From: Pterobdella sp. o SKG-2022
Taxonomy: Eukaryota; Annelida; Clitellata; Hirudinida; Piscicolidae
Reading direction: 5' to 3'
DNA: 64,000 nucleotides
Assembly: GCA_964035795.1 (NCBI GenBank)
Contig: OZ038320.1
Location: 31,719,739-31,783,738 of the forward strand
Position 1 is the first letter of the stretch. Each line of letters begins with the position of its first letter. This document shows, in pieces, positions 39,441 to 54,000 of this stretch. The position numbers and the translations under genes are program-made. A model generated the notes under the pieces. That model was not told where the DNA came from. It saw only the letters and a program-made list of their open reading frames with translations, and did no database searches.

Positions 39441-41371
39441 AAAAATATATAACATATAACAAAAAATAGCTTAAAAACAATATATAACAATATAGACATA
39501 ATAAACAGCAATATAAATGAAATATATAAAATTTATTGTTCAAAAGCCATGAAGATCCACACTAACAAATTATTTTTAAAAATGAAGCGCTACACGATAG
39601 AATAATAAAAGAAAGTAAACAATAAAAGTATTCAAAATTTCTTATACAATGGAATCAAGCAGGTATTTAAATATTAAATACCATTAATGAATTTGTACAA
39701 TGAAATAATATATCGAAACTATAAGAGTTCTAACCAATATATATATCAAATATACCTGGTTAAATATACCTTATTTAAATAAAGTTTTTTAAAACGTATT
39801 GTTACATTATCAGGTTACAAACAAACTGAGTTTTGGCGGCATATATAACATTGAAAGCGCTTCATTTTTAAGAGACTTTAATAGATGCTGCACTTACTAT
39901 TGGCTGTTGTGTCGAGTGGGAAGTGTATATGGTATTATTAATTATTAATACTATTATTTCACAAAATCGAAAATAATAAAAATATAAAAATGGTGATAAT
40001 AATTTGAATAGTTTTTTGAAAATTATCATTATTGTTATTATTAATATAATAATTGGTTTAAATCTTCATTCAACCGTGCATATAAATATTTATGGGCAAC
40101 TTTTATTGACCTCAGAATGTTTTGTTGGCCAAACTGATATAATTTTTCCTATTTTTTTGTATTCAGTTTTTTCCAATGAAAACCAATATTTGTATTAGTT
40201 TGAATAATTCGTATTAGTTAATTATTCATTTCAAAGATATTTGAATGGAAATTGATGGATTAAGTTATTTGAATTTTTAAATATGCCAAACTGTCTTTCA
40301 AAGTTATATTTATGTTTTTTGAACTTTTGCATGATAACAATAAAAACAACAATAATAATGATAATAACAAAAATAATAATAATTTTAAAAAATATATAAA
40401 AATGAGAATACATTTAAAAAGATAAAAATAGATTAGCTAACAAAGGACAACATCTTTATCTGTAAAATTTAAAGATATGATCAATAAATCTTTCCAGTTT
40501 TTATTCTCAATTGTGATGTTACAGGCGGTTTTTTAAACATTCATTTTGTGAATTTTGAATAATTTTCTATTTTTTTTTGATTTGTTATCAGAGATTTTAT
40601 GAACGCTTCCCTCATTTTCGTTAAATTTTTAGAATATAAACTCAATTTCTTAACAAGTTAATAAAAAATTTAAAAATAAACTTCATTAAGATATTTTCGT
40701 TTTTATAATGTAAACTCTAGCTTTGTGTAAACTATTCACGTGATTCTAAGAGAATAGCACATTACTAGTTTTTGAAGTGAGAGGTGTAACTAAACACACC
40801 CTCTTGAAGTTTTGCAGGTAAAAAATATTGAAAAGAAATGGAATTACTTACAAAAAAACATAAAAATATTAATCAATTTTTTTTATTTTAAATCTTTGAA
40901 TTGAGGGAGTTTTAAGATAATTTCATCCTTTTATGAAATCTAAATCTTCAACAAGTTTGGCCTTATCACAGACCTTATTAATAACAATTTTAATGAATAC
41001 CCAAAACAATAGTATAAAAACAATAAAAATAATTGAAAAATAATAAGAAAAATAATAATAATATTTAAATTCTATTGTCGTATGTGAAGTAACATACAAG
41101 GCTTGAAGTATTAAAAGCACAATTATAGGCCTGTAAAGACTGCATATACAGATCACAATAAGCCATTATTCAAATGATTTCACTAAAAGTATTAGTGAGC
41201 TTAGTTGGGGATTGTCATAGTAAATATTGGTGGTAGTTGTAACTAGTTCCAATTCTTAAAGGTTAAAAAAAAAAAGTTACGATTTCTCTTGTAAAACTTC
41301 ACAATAGCTCTAGTGAAAAATTTCTTAAAAACAAGAAAGCTTTATAAACTGAAAAAGAATTCAAAGGTTCC

Positions 41372-41475
41372 GTACGTTTGAGGAAGATTCACTTCATTAC
41401 TTGGAAGATTACTTAGCGTGTCTTATTGGTTGTTAAAAGTTCCCATGCAGGACCTTAAAGCTGCATAAGAAGATA
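41372..41475. repeat. dispersed repeat, copy 2 of 2
   Basis: About 90% identical to 32224-32335 over about 100 bp (GATTCACTTCATTACTTGGA, AAAAGTTCCCATGCAGGACC). Confidence 0.75.
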
Positions 41476-42440
41476 CCCTTCTATACAAAGTAGTTATGGA
41501 GTTATTTTTTCTTTATAAAACATCATTTAATTACTAGAATAATAGTTATAATAACTAGTATATCAATTATAATTATTAGTTATCTGTTGATAATATAGAA
41601 TATATCAAAAAGCTTTGTCAAAATAAAAAAATTCTAATATTGTCGTGTTTTTATGATTTACTAATACAATAATTTTTACATATAAATGGTGAACTTTTAA
41701 ATAGATTTGTTAAAACACCCAAATCTTGTGCGTAAGGATATATAAGAATAATGTGTTATACCGTACCATGTTAGTATCTGCTGAGTTGAATATATTAGCT
41801 TATGCTTTTAAATACCTATATAGTGTCAGATGGTAAATTTGTTGAATATTAATATAATTTTTAACCGATCAATAATATTAAATGAATAATTTTTTTTATA
41901 TCAGAATTCAAATATTAATATTTATTAATTGAAGGGAAATTCATTAATATTACAACTACGTTAAAGGATCAACTATAGTGATAGTAATATTGGGTTCATA
42001 ATAGATCGAAGGCCATCACGTTTGCATTTATCATTAAAAGTTCTTGTCATAAAAGTACCATTAAATGGTGAGAAATAAAAAGAGATAACACCTTTGCAAA
42101 ATCTCATAATGAACAGTTTATAGTTTTTGGGAATATCTTTATTTTACTTTCAAATATTTATCAAAACTGTATGGAAATAAACAAAAAGTATTTATTGAGT
42201 AAAATGTACTAAGTTTTTTGTAGGAAAAGCTTACATTTTCAAGTTATATCAAAGTTCTCAATAAACTAACCATGGTAATAAAATCGACCACCGGTATTAA
42301 AACTTTTCACTGCTTTTTGCTATATAAGAACGCCTACTTGTTCAATATAACCTTCTCTTACTCCAACCAAATATCACCATAACCAAATTGGGACAAAAAT
42401 TTGTGGGTGTTTCAAAGAAGATGTAATCATTTTGTACCTT

Positions 42441-42937
42441 TTTAGAGACATCTTATGTATGTTTTGTATAGCAATTAAACTTTGAAAACATCAATTGAGG
42501 ATTTATACATTTATTTAATAAAAAAAACTATAATTTTCGATAAGTATAGACTTATCACAAATCATTAGTATCCTTTTGCTAAGGTTTTATGATAAGCCTA
42601 TACTTATCGAAAATTATAGTTTTTCTTTTAAATAAATGTATAAATCCTCAATTGATGTTTTTAAAGTTTAATTTTGTACCTTGTTTTTGTAACGAGGCTG
42701 AACAAGAATAGAAGTACAAAAAAATCAAATGTGAGGAATTCTTTAGTACATTTATTGAAGACCAAAAGCACCAATTTTCGACAAGTTTAGTCTAACGTTG
42801 GCGTTAACGTTTCATGATAAGGCTAAACTTATCGAAAATTGTAGCTATTGATTTTTAATAAATGTACTAAAAATTCCTCTTAATTGAAGTTTTCCGTTTC
42901 AAAATATTGAAAAAAAATACATACGATGTCTCTAAAA
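42441..42937. mobile_element. composite foldback element with 20-bp terminal inverted repeats
   Basis: The left terminus TTTAGAGACATCTTATGTAT is inverted at the right end with one mismatch. Between them lie two consecutive palindromes (42480-42665 and 42726-42905). Each has about 75-bp arms carrying TACTTATCGAAAATTATAGT or a close variant. No coding capacity is present. Confidence 0.75.
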
Positions 42938-44539
42938 CATTTTATAATAAGATTCATACAAAACTAAAAAAGAAAACCACTCACAATAGCAGCGAAACGG
43001 AATTTCCAAATGGATAATTTCAATAAAAGCCCACTCTAATGAACATCGATTGTGGATTTTGTAAGTGATACTGATGCGAATGAAAACGATGCAACTGAAC
43101 ACGCTCTTATCTTACCATAGAACACGAAAATGCAATAACTTTATTTTGCATGCGTTATCGATTTTACACAAGGTTTTCGAAAAAAATTTACAGCTATAAA
43201 TTTATAGAGTGTATTTCCTAATTTAATCTACTCTAATTTTTCAAATTTGCTTTTGATCTGTGAGGGAAACAAACAAAAGGTATTTATTAACTTAGTCAAC
43301 TAAGCTTTTTGTAAGACAAACTTTTTTGAAATGTAAGTCATTTTGTTAAAATAGTAGTCTTTTCATGCTCCCGAAAACCATTTTTAGTGTATTCTTCTTT
43401 GACGTCACTACCATAAAACTGGCTTATTGATTAAGGCGCGTTATAAAAAAGAAGTTTTTAAGCAATGTGATTAATAGAAACCTTTGTAAGTGATGCAAGA
43501 AATTTATCAATATAAAAGGAACACGAGATTTCGTTACGTTTCAATTGAGGTGTATAGATTCCGACAACAGTTTTCAAAGGTATTTGAATTTTTATACGTT
43601 CTATAGCAAAACCATCAAAATATCTTATCATTTTTAAAATCCAGTTTTTCATGCGCTCAAAATTTTAAATGACACCTTGCTGAAGTATCTAATTTTTTAA
43701 GTCAATAGGTTGCCCAGATGAAAGTGAGTGATCTTATAATGCTATAATAGATGCTGTGAAAAACATTTTTTTTTGAGAAAAAAAAGCATTTTTCGACTAT
43801 ATTACACTCCACATCATTGATTAAATATTTTCTCAACCAAAACCATTTTCACGCTAGTCTTTAGACCAAAAAAAGGAATCCAAAGAGACTTGACCACTAC
43901 GCCTCTTTAGGCTTTAAATAGTTCAGAAAGTTGCTGAAGAGGATGTGTAGAAACAACTAAATCATATTAAATCTGGATAATATGTTGGCATACACTACTA
44001 CTTTTATTAATCTCTTTTTTTGACCTCAATAATTTTTGTTAATGTTTTGCCTCTTTTCTAGAAAATACATACTTTCCAAAGAATTTAAAAATATTAAAAT
44101 ATTGTTTCTATACAACATTAATATGGAATTTTTTTGTTTTTCAATTTAACCAAAGACAGAAGCTAGCTTGTTCTTTGTTGTTTGCTTATATGAAGCCTGT
44201 ACTAGGAACAATTCATAAAGATTTTCTATACTCAAATAGAATAAAAAACTCATTTGACTTGTAACCAGCCACATAAGTGTGATGACATATGGTAAAGAGA
44301 TACAATCACTCAAATGTTAAGTTTTTTTGACAAATGCAAAGTTTCAAAAAATTTGAATAGAAAAACTGAACCGATAGACATAAGAAAAAATTATAATTTT
44401 TTAACATTACTTGGATACAAAATAATATGAAATTTTTAACCCCAACCAACAGATAATGACATCATGAAAATATTGAAAAATAATTCAACAAAGCTTAGCA
44501 ACAAAAGGAGAAACCCCAATAAAAGGCAACAAAACCAAT

Positions 44540-47500
44540 ATGGGGATGGCAAAAATACCGAAAAAGCTTAATCAGATTTTCAAGGAATGTCTCTTTTTTC
44601 TTATCGTCTTCCTTATTCTCTCCTTTAAACTTTATTTAGATAATAGAACACCAGAAATTAAACTCAGCCTAAAATTGAAACAAAGCTATTTTTCCGTTAG
44701 CCATACTTCCAACTCGTCCAAATATTCCTGCTTCGAGTCCCACCTACGTCAGCTGCCTTCATATGCTATAGACTATTGTGCCACAAACAATTCCTGCGAA
44801 AATTTAACCTGTTATGATATCATATTCAATACAAGCTCCCCACTGTGGGTAAAAACTGCAAAAAAAATAAACGGTGAATCTTTTTTCCAATCAGATGCGT
44901 CCTACCACAACTTGTCTTGTCCTAATTTTAGATCTTCTAGAAACTTTTCTATGTCACCTTTAAGTGAAGAATCAGCCAAATATCCAATTGCTTTTAATAT
45001 TCTCCTTCATAAATCAGCCAGTCAATTTGAAGTTTTGCTGCAGTCTATTTATAGACCCCAGAATTCTTACTGCATACATCTAGATGGAAAAGCCGGCGAA
45101 TCTTTACAGAAAGCCATTGTTAAAATTGTCGGATGTTTTCCTAATGTTTTCATGGCTAGCAGGTATGAACTAGTGTGGTGTGGTGTGGTATTGTGTGGCC
45201 TGGATGTAGTGTGGTATGAGAGGGTGGCTGTTCAAGTGGTAAACTTGAATTAAAAACCCCTAAAGCTACTTGAAATTGAAAAAATTAAAAAAAAAATTAA
45301 AATGAATACGATGGTAAAAATGAAGTTAGAATGATAAAACAACAGACGAGAGAAGATCATATATGCTGGCTACACTCGTTTGCAAGCGGATATCACCTGC
45401 ATGAAAGACCATCTCAATAGGTACCATTGTTAGCTTAATTAAGTAATTGGTTAATTTTATTGCTGTTTTCCATGTTATTTTCAAACTAACTTCAAAAACT
45501 CTCACCAAATACTCCACCACTCAACCATCTATCTTTTCTATCGCCACCATTTCCCAAACATAACCCTCATCACCAATTCTACCTCAAATTCAAACTTTTT
45601 TTTGACCATAGTTTTTTTTTGTAAAGGAAAGTTCCCTTCAAGTACCTTTTGAACACAGCCAGTTTTGCATTCCCATTGAGAACTATAGAGGAAATGGTGT
45701 CTGTGTTGAAGATATATAATGGCACCAATGATATTGAAGGAATCTACAAAGCTTCTATCATTAAAGAAAGGATCGGTAAGTTTTATCCATGTTTCTAATT
45801 AACTTTTCAACTATTATTTTAGTCAAAATGATTTTTACTGCCGTATACTAGCATGTTTGATGATGTCTACCTAGCGGGTCAAAAGATTTTATTGCATGTA
45901 TAAGTTATAAATGTTGTTAGTTGTTTTCATAGTCTTTAAAGCTTCTAAGCTCAACACGAAACTGTCTTTACGTTTGTTTTGAAAAGGAAACTTGCATATA
46001 ATTGTAAACCTTATGAAGTTTCCAGATATTTTCCAACAAATTTACACAGCCATGAAGCATTCTGATAAAAATCCCAAAAAATAGCAAAACAGGATTTCTC
46101 GATAGTTGAAACAATTGCTGAGATTCTTTTTAGACAAGTCATTTCCTATTTGTTGCATTTTATTTCAAAGGTGTTAAGAGATTGATAAACTGTTTTTGAA
46201 AGGTCGTTTGGCTAACTTTCTTACTTGCTCATTCGTGAACAATGATTCTATCCTCTTGGAAATACAGATATATACTATTGTGTTTTTTGGGATTTGCATA
46301 GTAACTTTCATGTTGTTTCAAGAACTACTTTTGGAGAGACAACTCCAACTATCAAAAATTTAAACAACAGAGCTTTGTTAAATCTTTTCCCTTATAATCA
46401 TTTCCAAAGAAATAAAATTTATGAAACATTCAAAAAACTATCACCACAACGCAGAAATCAAATGGGAAGAAGACAATAAAAAATTAGCCATGAAAGAACT
46501 TGTAGGTCATACCCCCAAGAAACCTCCTCACGACATACATATAGTCAAGGGAAGTGCATACGGCATATTTAGCAGAGATTTTGTCCATTACATTATCAAC
46601 AACAAGAAGGCTGTAGATTTGCTAGAATGGTCTAAGAATACATATAGTCCTGATGAATTCTATTGGTCCACGCTGCATCACTCATATTCCAACCCTCATC
46701 TTAAAGCCCCTGGCAGCTATTCCGGTTCGTCTTTTTGTTTTTGAAGGTAGATTTGTTGTTGTTATAAGAAAGTCTTTGGGAGAAAAGAAAAAATTGAAAC
46801 ATATTTGCATTCAGTTTTAAAAAGCTTAATGGCGTTTTATTTTATAAATATATTTGATTTTCCAACCCCAAGTAGCCCATACAAAATTGCCTTATTCTTG
46901 TTTTAAAAAGCAAAAAGTACGTTGATAGGTTAATGTTTTTAAGTTCTTGAGAAAGTTACATAGTTAAAGAAAATCTTCAAAGTATTTTAGCTCATTATTT
47001 TTTGCATTAGAATAAGCATTTTACCATATTCTATATATATCTATTGTAAAACATGCTATTTATATCTATCACTTATATATGTATTTGTCATACCATTTAA
47101 TCTGTTGAGTTCAAATAATAGGATTTTCAATAAAAGGTGTGCTGTCAAAGTAAATAAACTAGAACCAATATATATTACAATAATAGTTTTAAAAATTATT
47201 ATCAATATAGCTATTTATTATTGTTAGCTTCAGTATTTTAGAAATAGAATTATAAATAGAATTTCTATCAATGGAAGCCTGAAAATTAACAAAAATAACG
47301 ACAATAGAAATAATAAAAAGAATAAAAAGAAAACAAATAAAAAACAAAAATAAAAAAAAAACTAATAAATAGTATGGAAATAAATAACTCTGGCGAGAGA
47401 TTCTAGTATATTTTGAATAGCAAATTTTTCAAAAATTCCACTTTGAATGTGTCAAGACAGCTTAAGTCAGGTATTGTTTCCAGCATAGGCTTAATTTTGT

Positions 47501-48170
47501 TATAAAGCCTTAAAATAACACTCTTTTTAGATACTTGGAATTTAAAAAAAAAGTAACAATCATATAGGAGATAATAAAAAAGGCAAAGAAAAAAAAAAGA
47601 AAAATAACGCAGACTATTAAAAGAAATAATGAAACGAATAGAAATTGAAGTGAGAGCCATGAATGTTAAGTACATAATACTGGAATTTATTTAGAAAACT
47701 TTCGTCTCACAATGGTTCTTATTCCCCTGAAATTTAATTTCACAAAACTCTAATACGCATTAGCAGTTCATTATGTTAGCTTTCATTACACGAGTCTACA
47801 AACAATACGATACAAGAGCATAGTACTTTATAAGTTTATTAGTTTCTGAAGCGCTTAATTATTAAAGAAAAAAACAATAACAAACATACTAATCTCAGGT
47901 CACCCATCACGGAAAGAATGGCTGGCGGTCTACGCGAATTGGGGTCAGAAAAAATGCTATGGCAAATATGTGAGAGGGGTATGTGTATTTGGGGTGGGCG
48001 ATTTGTCCTCTCTTACCCAACGTAAAGAGTTTTTTGTGAATAAATTCTACCAAGGCTACCAACCTCTTGCTTTGTCTTGTATGGCTACATGGCTTGAAGC
48101 AAAAAAAGTCTGTCAAATTCCTTTTGACACTAAGTATTATAAAAAGTTAAAGTTCCTCAAACAAACATGA
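44540..48170 (+). CDS. core 2-type beta-1,6-N-acetylglucosaminyltransferase-like, copy B (5 exons)
   Basis: Exons 44540-45162, 45346-45420, 45627-45775, 46455-46724 and 47899-48170 give 462 aa plus stop, with the same phases and internal exon lengths as copy A. The start is Met at 44540 (a second Met lies two codons in). The membrane helix is residues 18-32 (LFFLIVFLILSFKLY). GT14 motifs match copy A; exon 3 here ends GIYKASIIKERI with a perfect GTAAGT donor, and exon 4 starts IKWEEDNKKLAMKELVGH. The stem region differs strongly from copy A. The 863 bp from 44886 to 45748, including two introns, are almost identical to it. Both genes are open and likely functional paralogues. Confidence 0.9.
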
Positions 48171-49331
<1,161 letters not shown>

Positions 49332-50382
49332 GGCACCAAGCATGCAGTATGAAGTGAGGCAAAGCGACATCTAACGAATATTAAAGCAAAGAGTGTTGAA
49401 AATAATCAGTAATTATGCAATCAGACATATAAACACACAAAAAAGTGAGAAAACTTTATTTTATAAAACATCACACATAAAAACATTGGCATTCATTGTG
49501 ATTTACTTTACGAAAGTGAGAAAATAAAATTATCCAAACACACATACGAGCACACAAAAAAAGACACATGCATGCAAACTCAAAAAAATGTCTTGTGAGT
49601 CTTCGGGAAGAGTTTTTACTGAATAAAAATGAAAAGAATTATGTTAATATTAAATGAAATTATCAAAATGAAACTAATATTCACCTCTACCATGGTATTC
49701 TTCGCATCGACCATCTTCTTCCTCTTCCTCCTCATCATTCTGTTCCTATAGAACTTAAACTTAGTTTTTTTGATTCTTCTCAGTTTATTATTTGAACTAT
49801 TATTATTATCATTGGTTTCGTTATTATTTCTGTTATTATTTATGTTGTTTTGCGGGGTTTTAGTAATAATCTCGTTATTTATAAGAGTATAATTATCACG
49901 TACGCTATTATTAGGAGTTTCCAGTTTATTATTATTATTTTTTTTTATATAATTATTGCTATTTTTATATCTATTATTTTTATTAAAAAAATTTTTAAAA
50001 TTATTGTTTTTATGCTTTGTATTATTGGTATTTTCATAATTTTTGGCGGAATTATAATTGATTTTCTTATTATTTCTGCTGTTTTTCTTTTTTCTATAAT
50101 AGTATTTGCTTCGACTTTTAGCTGGAAAAATAAAAAAATAAAAATGGCGATAAAAAATATAAGAAAACTTACTTTCAATACAAAAAAATAAATACATAAA
50201 TAAAGCAAACAATATGACAAAAATATTCTCAAAAATTGAAATATTAGTTTCATAATACTATAATAAAAGACTTGAATGGTTGAACAAACATAATTGAAAA
50301 CATAAAAAATGGGAAAAAAACTCAAACATTAACAAAAAATAAAATCAGCAATAACAACCAAAATAACATAAACAAAAGCGAC
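49332..50382. other. no certain gene; possible minus-strand exon at 49683-49757
   Basis: A non-repetitive stretch reads MMRRKRKKMVDAKNTMVEV on the minus strand and could be an exon, but no splice phase links it to the astacin gene. The rest is ATT-rich. Confidence 0.3.
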
Positions 50383-50477
50383 CATAGCATCTGTTGGTGC
50401 CCTCTTTCATCTTGTAGTTGTTGTCACAGTAGGGCACGTCCCTCCAACACTTCTGCCTCCGTGCCTTCGTCAACTTC
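50383..50477 (-). other. candidate 3' exon of the astacin gene (Cys-rich tail)
   Basis: Acceptor TTACGTAACAG-like (RC) at 50478 and donor ATG/GTCGCT border a 95-bp frame. It reads KLTKARRQKCWRDVPYC, then DNNYKMKEGTNRCY. The RRQKCW...C pattern could be the second half of a thrombospondin type 1 repeat, which is seen after CUB domains in nematode astacins. A phase-compatible 34-bp link exon at about 50946-50979 would be needed. This is inference. Confidence 0.35.
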
Positions 50478-51077
50478 CTGTTACGTCATCGTCTTATTAT
50501 GAGATTTATTGTTATTTTCAATTTATGAATTTACATAATATTAATATTTTTGTATGATTAACAACCATCGTTATGATTTTGAGGAAACTAGCAAAAAGAA
50601 GTTTCAAAATTATTTATTTATATTTTCATTTTGCCGTTTTATAATTATTTTTTCAAGTTTATACAATTTTATGAATCAGTTTTTGGAAACTTTTGTGAAA
50701 ATTTTTTCAGCCAAACCTCTGCAACCCGCTGGTCACCCACTTGAAGCCATTGTCTCATCTAACACCATTTTTCTCTTATTCTTCCTCACAAACTCTCACC
50801 ACCACACCATCACTCTCCCACCACCACCCTTCCACCCACTTGACACCACAAGATTTTGCACTCCACCAAGAAGGGCATTTCACATTCACATCCTCCTTCC
50901 ACACATTCACACATCCGTAAGACACCCTCTTCACGCATGCTCCTTGCACGTATGTTGACGAATCAAAGCCACCACATGGCTCTGTGAGGATTTGTATAAA
51001 TTGTTTTTTAAAATGCTTATAAGTATGCTTTTCGTGTGTGTGCTTGTCTGTATGTGTTCAAACAAACAAAAAAATAC

Positions 51078-54000
51078 CCACTAGAAAAATACACGGCTTT
51101 GAATCCGATGCGTGACGTCATGCATCTTGTGACGTCATCGCACAAGTGATAAAAACTTCTAAACAAAAGAAGCATTTCATTGGTGGAAGACTTGAGTCTG
51201 TTCCTTGGAGGGGAGGAGCAGCAGAATCTGAGATGTGGGCAGTTTAATTTTTGTAAATTTTAAATATATTCTTCAAAATAATTTCCAATGTTATCATTTT
51301 TTATTGTTACAGTGTTTTTAGTTTAGTTTGTTTTTTTTCCACGCACCTAGCTCCAACCATGGACAGTGAAGAGTTGAGTCTCACTTCTATGTAGTCCCTG
51401 TGAGAATGATTGGATCTTTCTGATATTGGAAAGTTTTGGTAGTGTATTATGGCTGAGTCCAACTTATTTTGAATTGAATTTTTTGATCAAATTATGTCCT
51501 AAACGTTAGAACCACCTGCAGACGTCATCATAACACGTGATTCCAAAAGGATCAATGAACCTCAAGTAGATCTGTCTGTGTACTTGTGCCTGTGTGTGTA
51601 TACAAGGTGTTTAAACCCATTTTTGATTCGTTGAAGTTTTATTGAAGACAACTTTTTTGGTCAGCCATGATAGATTATATTTAAGATTCCCGCAATTTAA
51701 TGCGACATTTTTCTTTATTTTTTCTATTAATAATAATAATAATGCTATTTTTTTTTCTTTTAATGTTTTCTATGAACTAATTTTTTCTGTTTTCTTTCTT
51801 TCTTTTTTCTTTATCACCTTAATAATCCAGGTGCATTGGCTGCCAGGCTGATAGCCAGAAGAGAGGTAAGATGGTGATGCGATGGTTCCTCTCTTTGACC
51901 CATCAATTTCACCCCCCATGTGGTCTGTGTGTTTGTGTGTGTGTAGTTGTTTTCTAGATTTTCAGATACTTACATGAGTTTGAAGTGTTTTACATGTAAA
52001 TGTGTATGTAAATATGGGTATTGATGTGTGTGGGAAGTCAGGTATTTTGTCTTCACTGCTGTTATTACTTTATATGCATATTTTTGTGCCACGAAGTTAA
52101 AAATATCTTCGAAACACCTTGAAAAAATATTTCAACACGAAACAAATTTTAAATAAAAAGGTCCACACGGTCAGTTCTTCATACCGATATTTCCTTTGTG
52201 GACATCCTGGCAGAGTTTGCCACTAAAGCCCTCTGGACATTTGCATGATGAGCAGTCGTTCGGGTCCATGTAGCCCTCCCTTTGACAGCTTAATGGGGGA
52301 AAACTGGTGCATTTGTCTGTAAAGAAGAAGATGATGGAAAAAATAATGAAAAGGAGTTTAAAAAAATAAAAATAAAAATAAATTGGAAGAGTAGAGAAAA
52401 ATTTTTAAGTGAGGCAAAACAAAATGGAGTTGAATCTACGAGATGTGAAAAATAAAAAAAAGTTTTTTTGAAATAGAACTGAAAAAAAACAATAATTTTA
52501 TTTCATTTTAAAAAATAAATTCAAGTCAATACCTGAGCAGTACGCCATATTTGCAAGCTTGACGTCATAAAAAGAAAGTTCTTGACGCTGACCAATCACC
52601 ATTGACATAAGAGGATCGCGGGTTTCAATGGTTGTCAGCGGCTGGTTGTCATTTTTAGAATAAAACTGTTGTGGAAGTTATATAAAGAAACATATTAATT
52701 TTGTAATGACGAGAAAGTAAAACAGTGTACAACTAATTAAGTGAGTTGAAATAACTATTTAAAAAAAGTGAATGCTGATATCGAAACTTTGCAAACGATC
52801 GTTTGAGAACCCCCATAATAAACTAGAATTCAACCCATCCTTATCATCACCATAAATTTTATCTTATCACCATCTCCACCCAGTCTTCTTTAACCTTTGA
52901 CCCGTAGTGCATGACCGAAGAAAGGTCATAAGGAAGGTCAAAAGAGTTCATGTCACTCCATGACCTAGTTAGAAAATTATTGATTTTATCGACTTGTATG
53001 TTTCTCGGGTTGATGTGTATGTGTGTTTGCCTGTCTGGACGTGTGTGTTCGTGCCAGAGTCCCACTAAATGTCCTATTTCGTGAGATAGGGTGCCTAGCT
53101 GTTTGTGAGATTTTTATGATTTGTATTATTATTATTTTTATTCTTATGATTCTTATTTTTATAATGTTTTTTTTTATTATTATTAGTCTAGTATTATTTT
53201 CCTTATTAAATAATTTTTATTTCTATTATTATTATTATTATAATTATTATTATTATTATGCTAATTATAAGACTGACCGTTAGACAGCCTTTATCCACAG
53301 ACAACGTCTGATTTTGCTGGCCTGTGTACCCAACGTACGACCAACAACTATCAGTGGAAAAGATAAAAACAATAACAACAACAATAAAAATAAAAATAAT
53401 AACAATAAATAATAATATAAAAATAATAAAGATTATAAAAAACCTAAAAAGAATAATGATAAGAATAAATGTAAAAAGTATATTTAAAAAATATGTCAAA
53501 AATGGTGAAAATAAAAATATAAAAAAAAAAATTTTTAAATGAATTTTTTAAAAATGAATGGGGAAATATTTTTCCGCTCAGTTGTGAAACTTCACACTGC
53601 TCAGTGCATGTCTGATTAATTGTTTGTAATATTTCTTATGTAACTGTTATAAAAAAATCGAAATAATATTAAAAATAATAATAATAATAATAAATATTAA
53701 AATTATGAAGAAGTTTGAAGTTATTATTGGAAAGTATTTTAAAAACTTTACTCTGAGTGATGAAGAGATAAAAAAATATTGGAAATGATAAAAATAAAAA
53801 TTATTAAAAAAAAAAAACAAAAATCAAAAAAATATAATAAACATAGAAATCTTAATGATGAAGAAATCATAAAAATGGAAATAATAATAACAATAAAATT
53901 CATGAAAATAAAAATAACAATAATAATGTTAATAGATTTATGATGCTTATTGTTACTGCACCTCGGGCAATGCAGTCGTAATAGCGTTTAATTGAGGAAC

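Larger units (their letters stand above)
39122..44539. other. intergenic between the tandem glycosyltransferases
   Basis: AT-rich with no exon. It contains a 26-bp tandem (AACAATATATAACATATAATA) at about 39300-39440, the second copy of the 32.2-kb repeat, a double foldback element at 42.4-42.9 kb, and AACAAACAAAAGGTATTTATT-type half elements at about 42175 and 43270. Confidence 0.5.
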
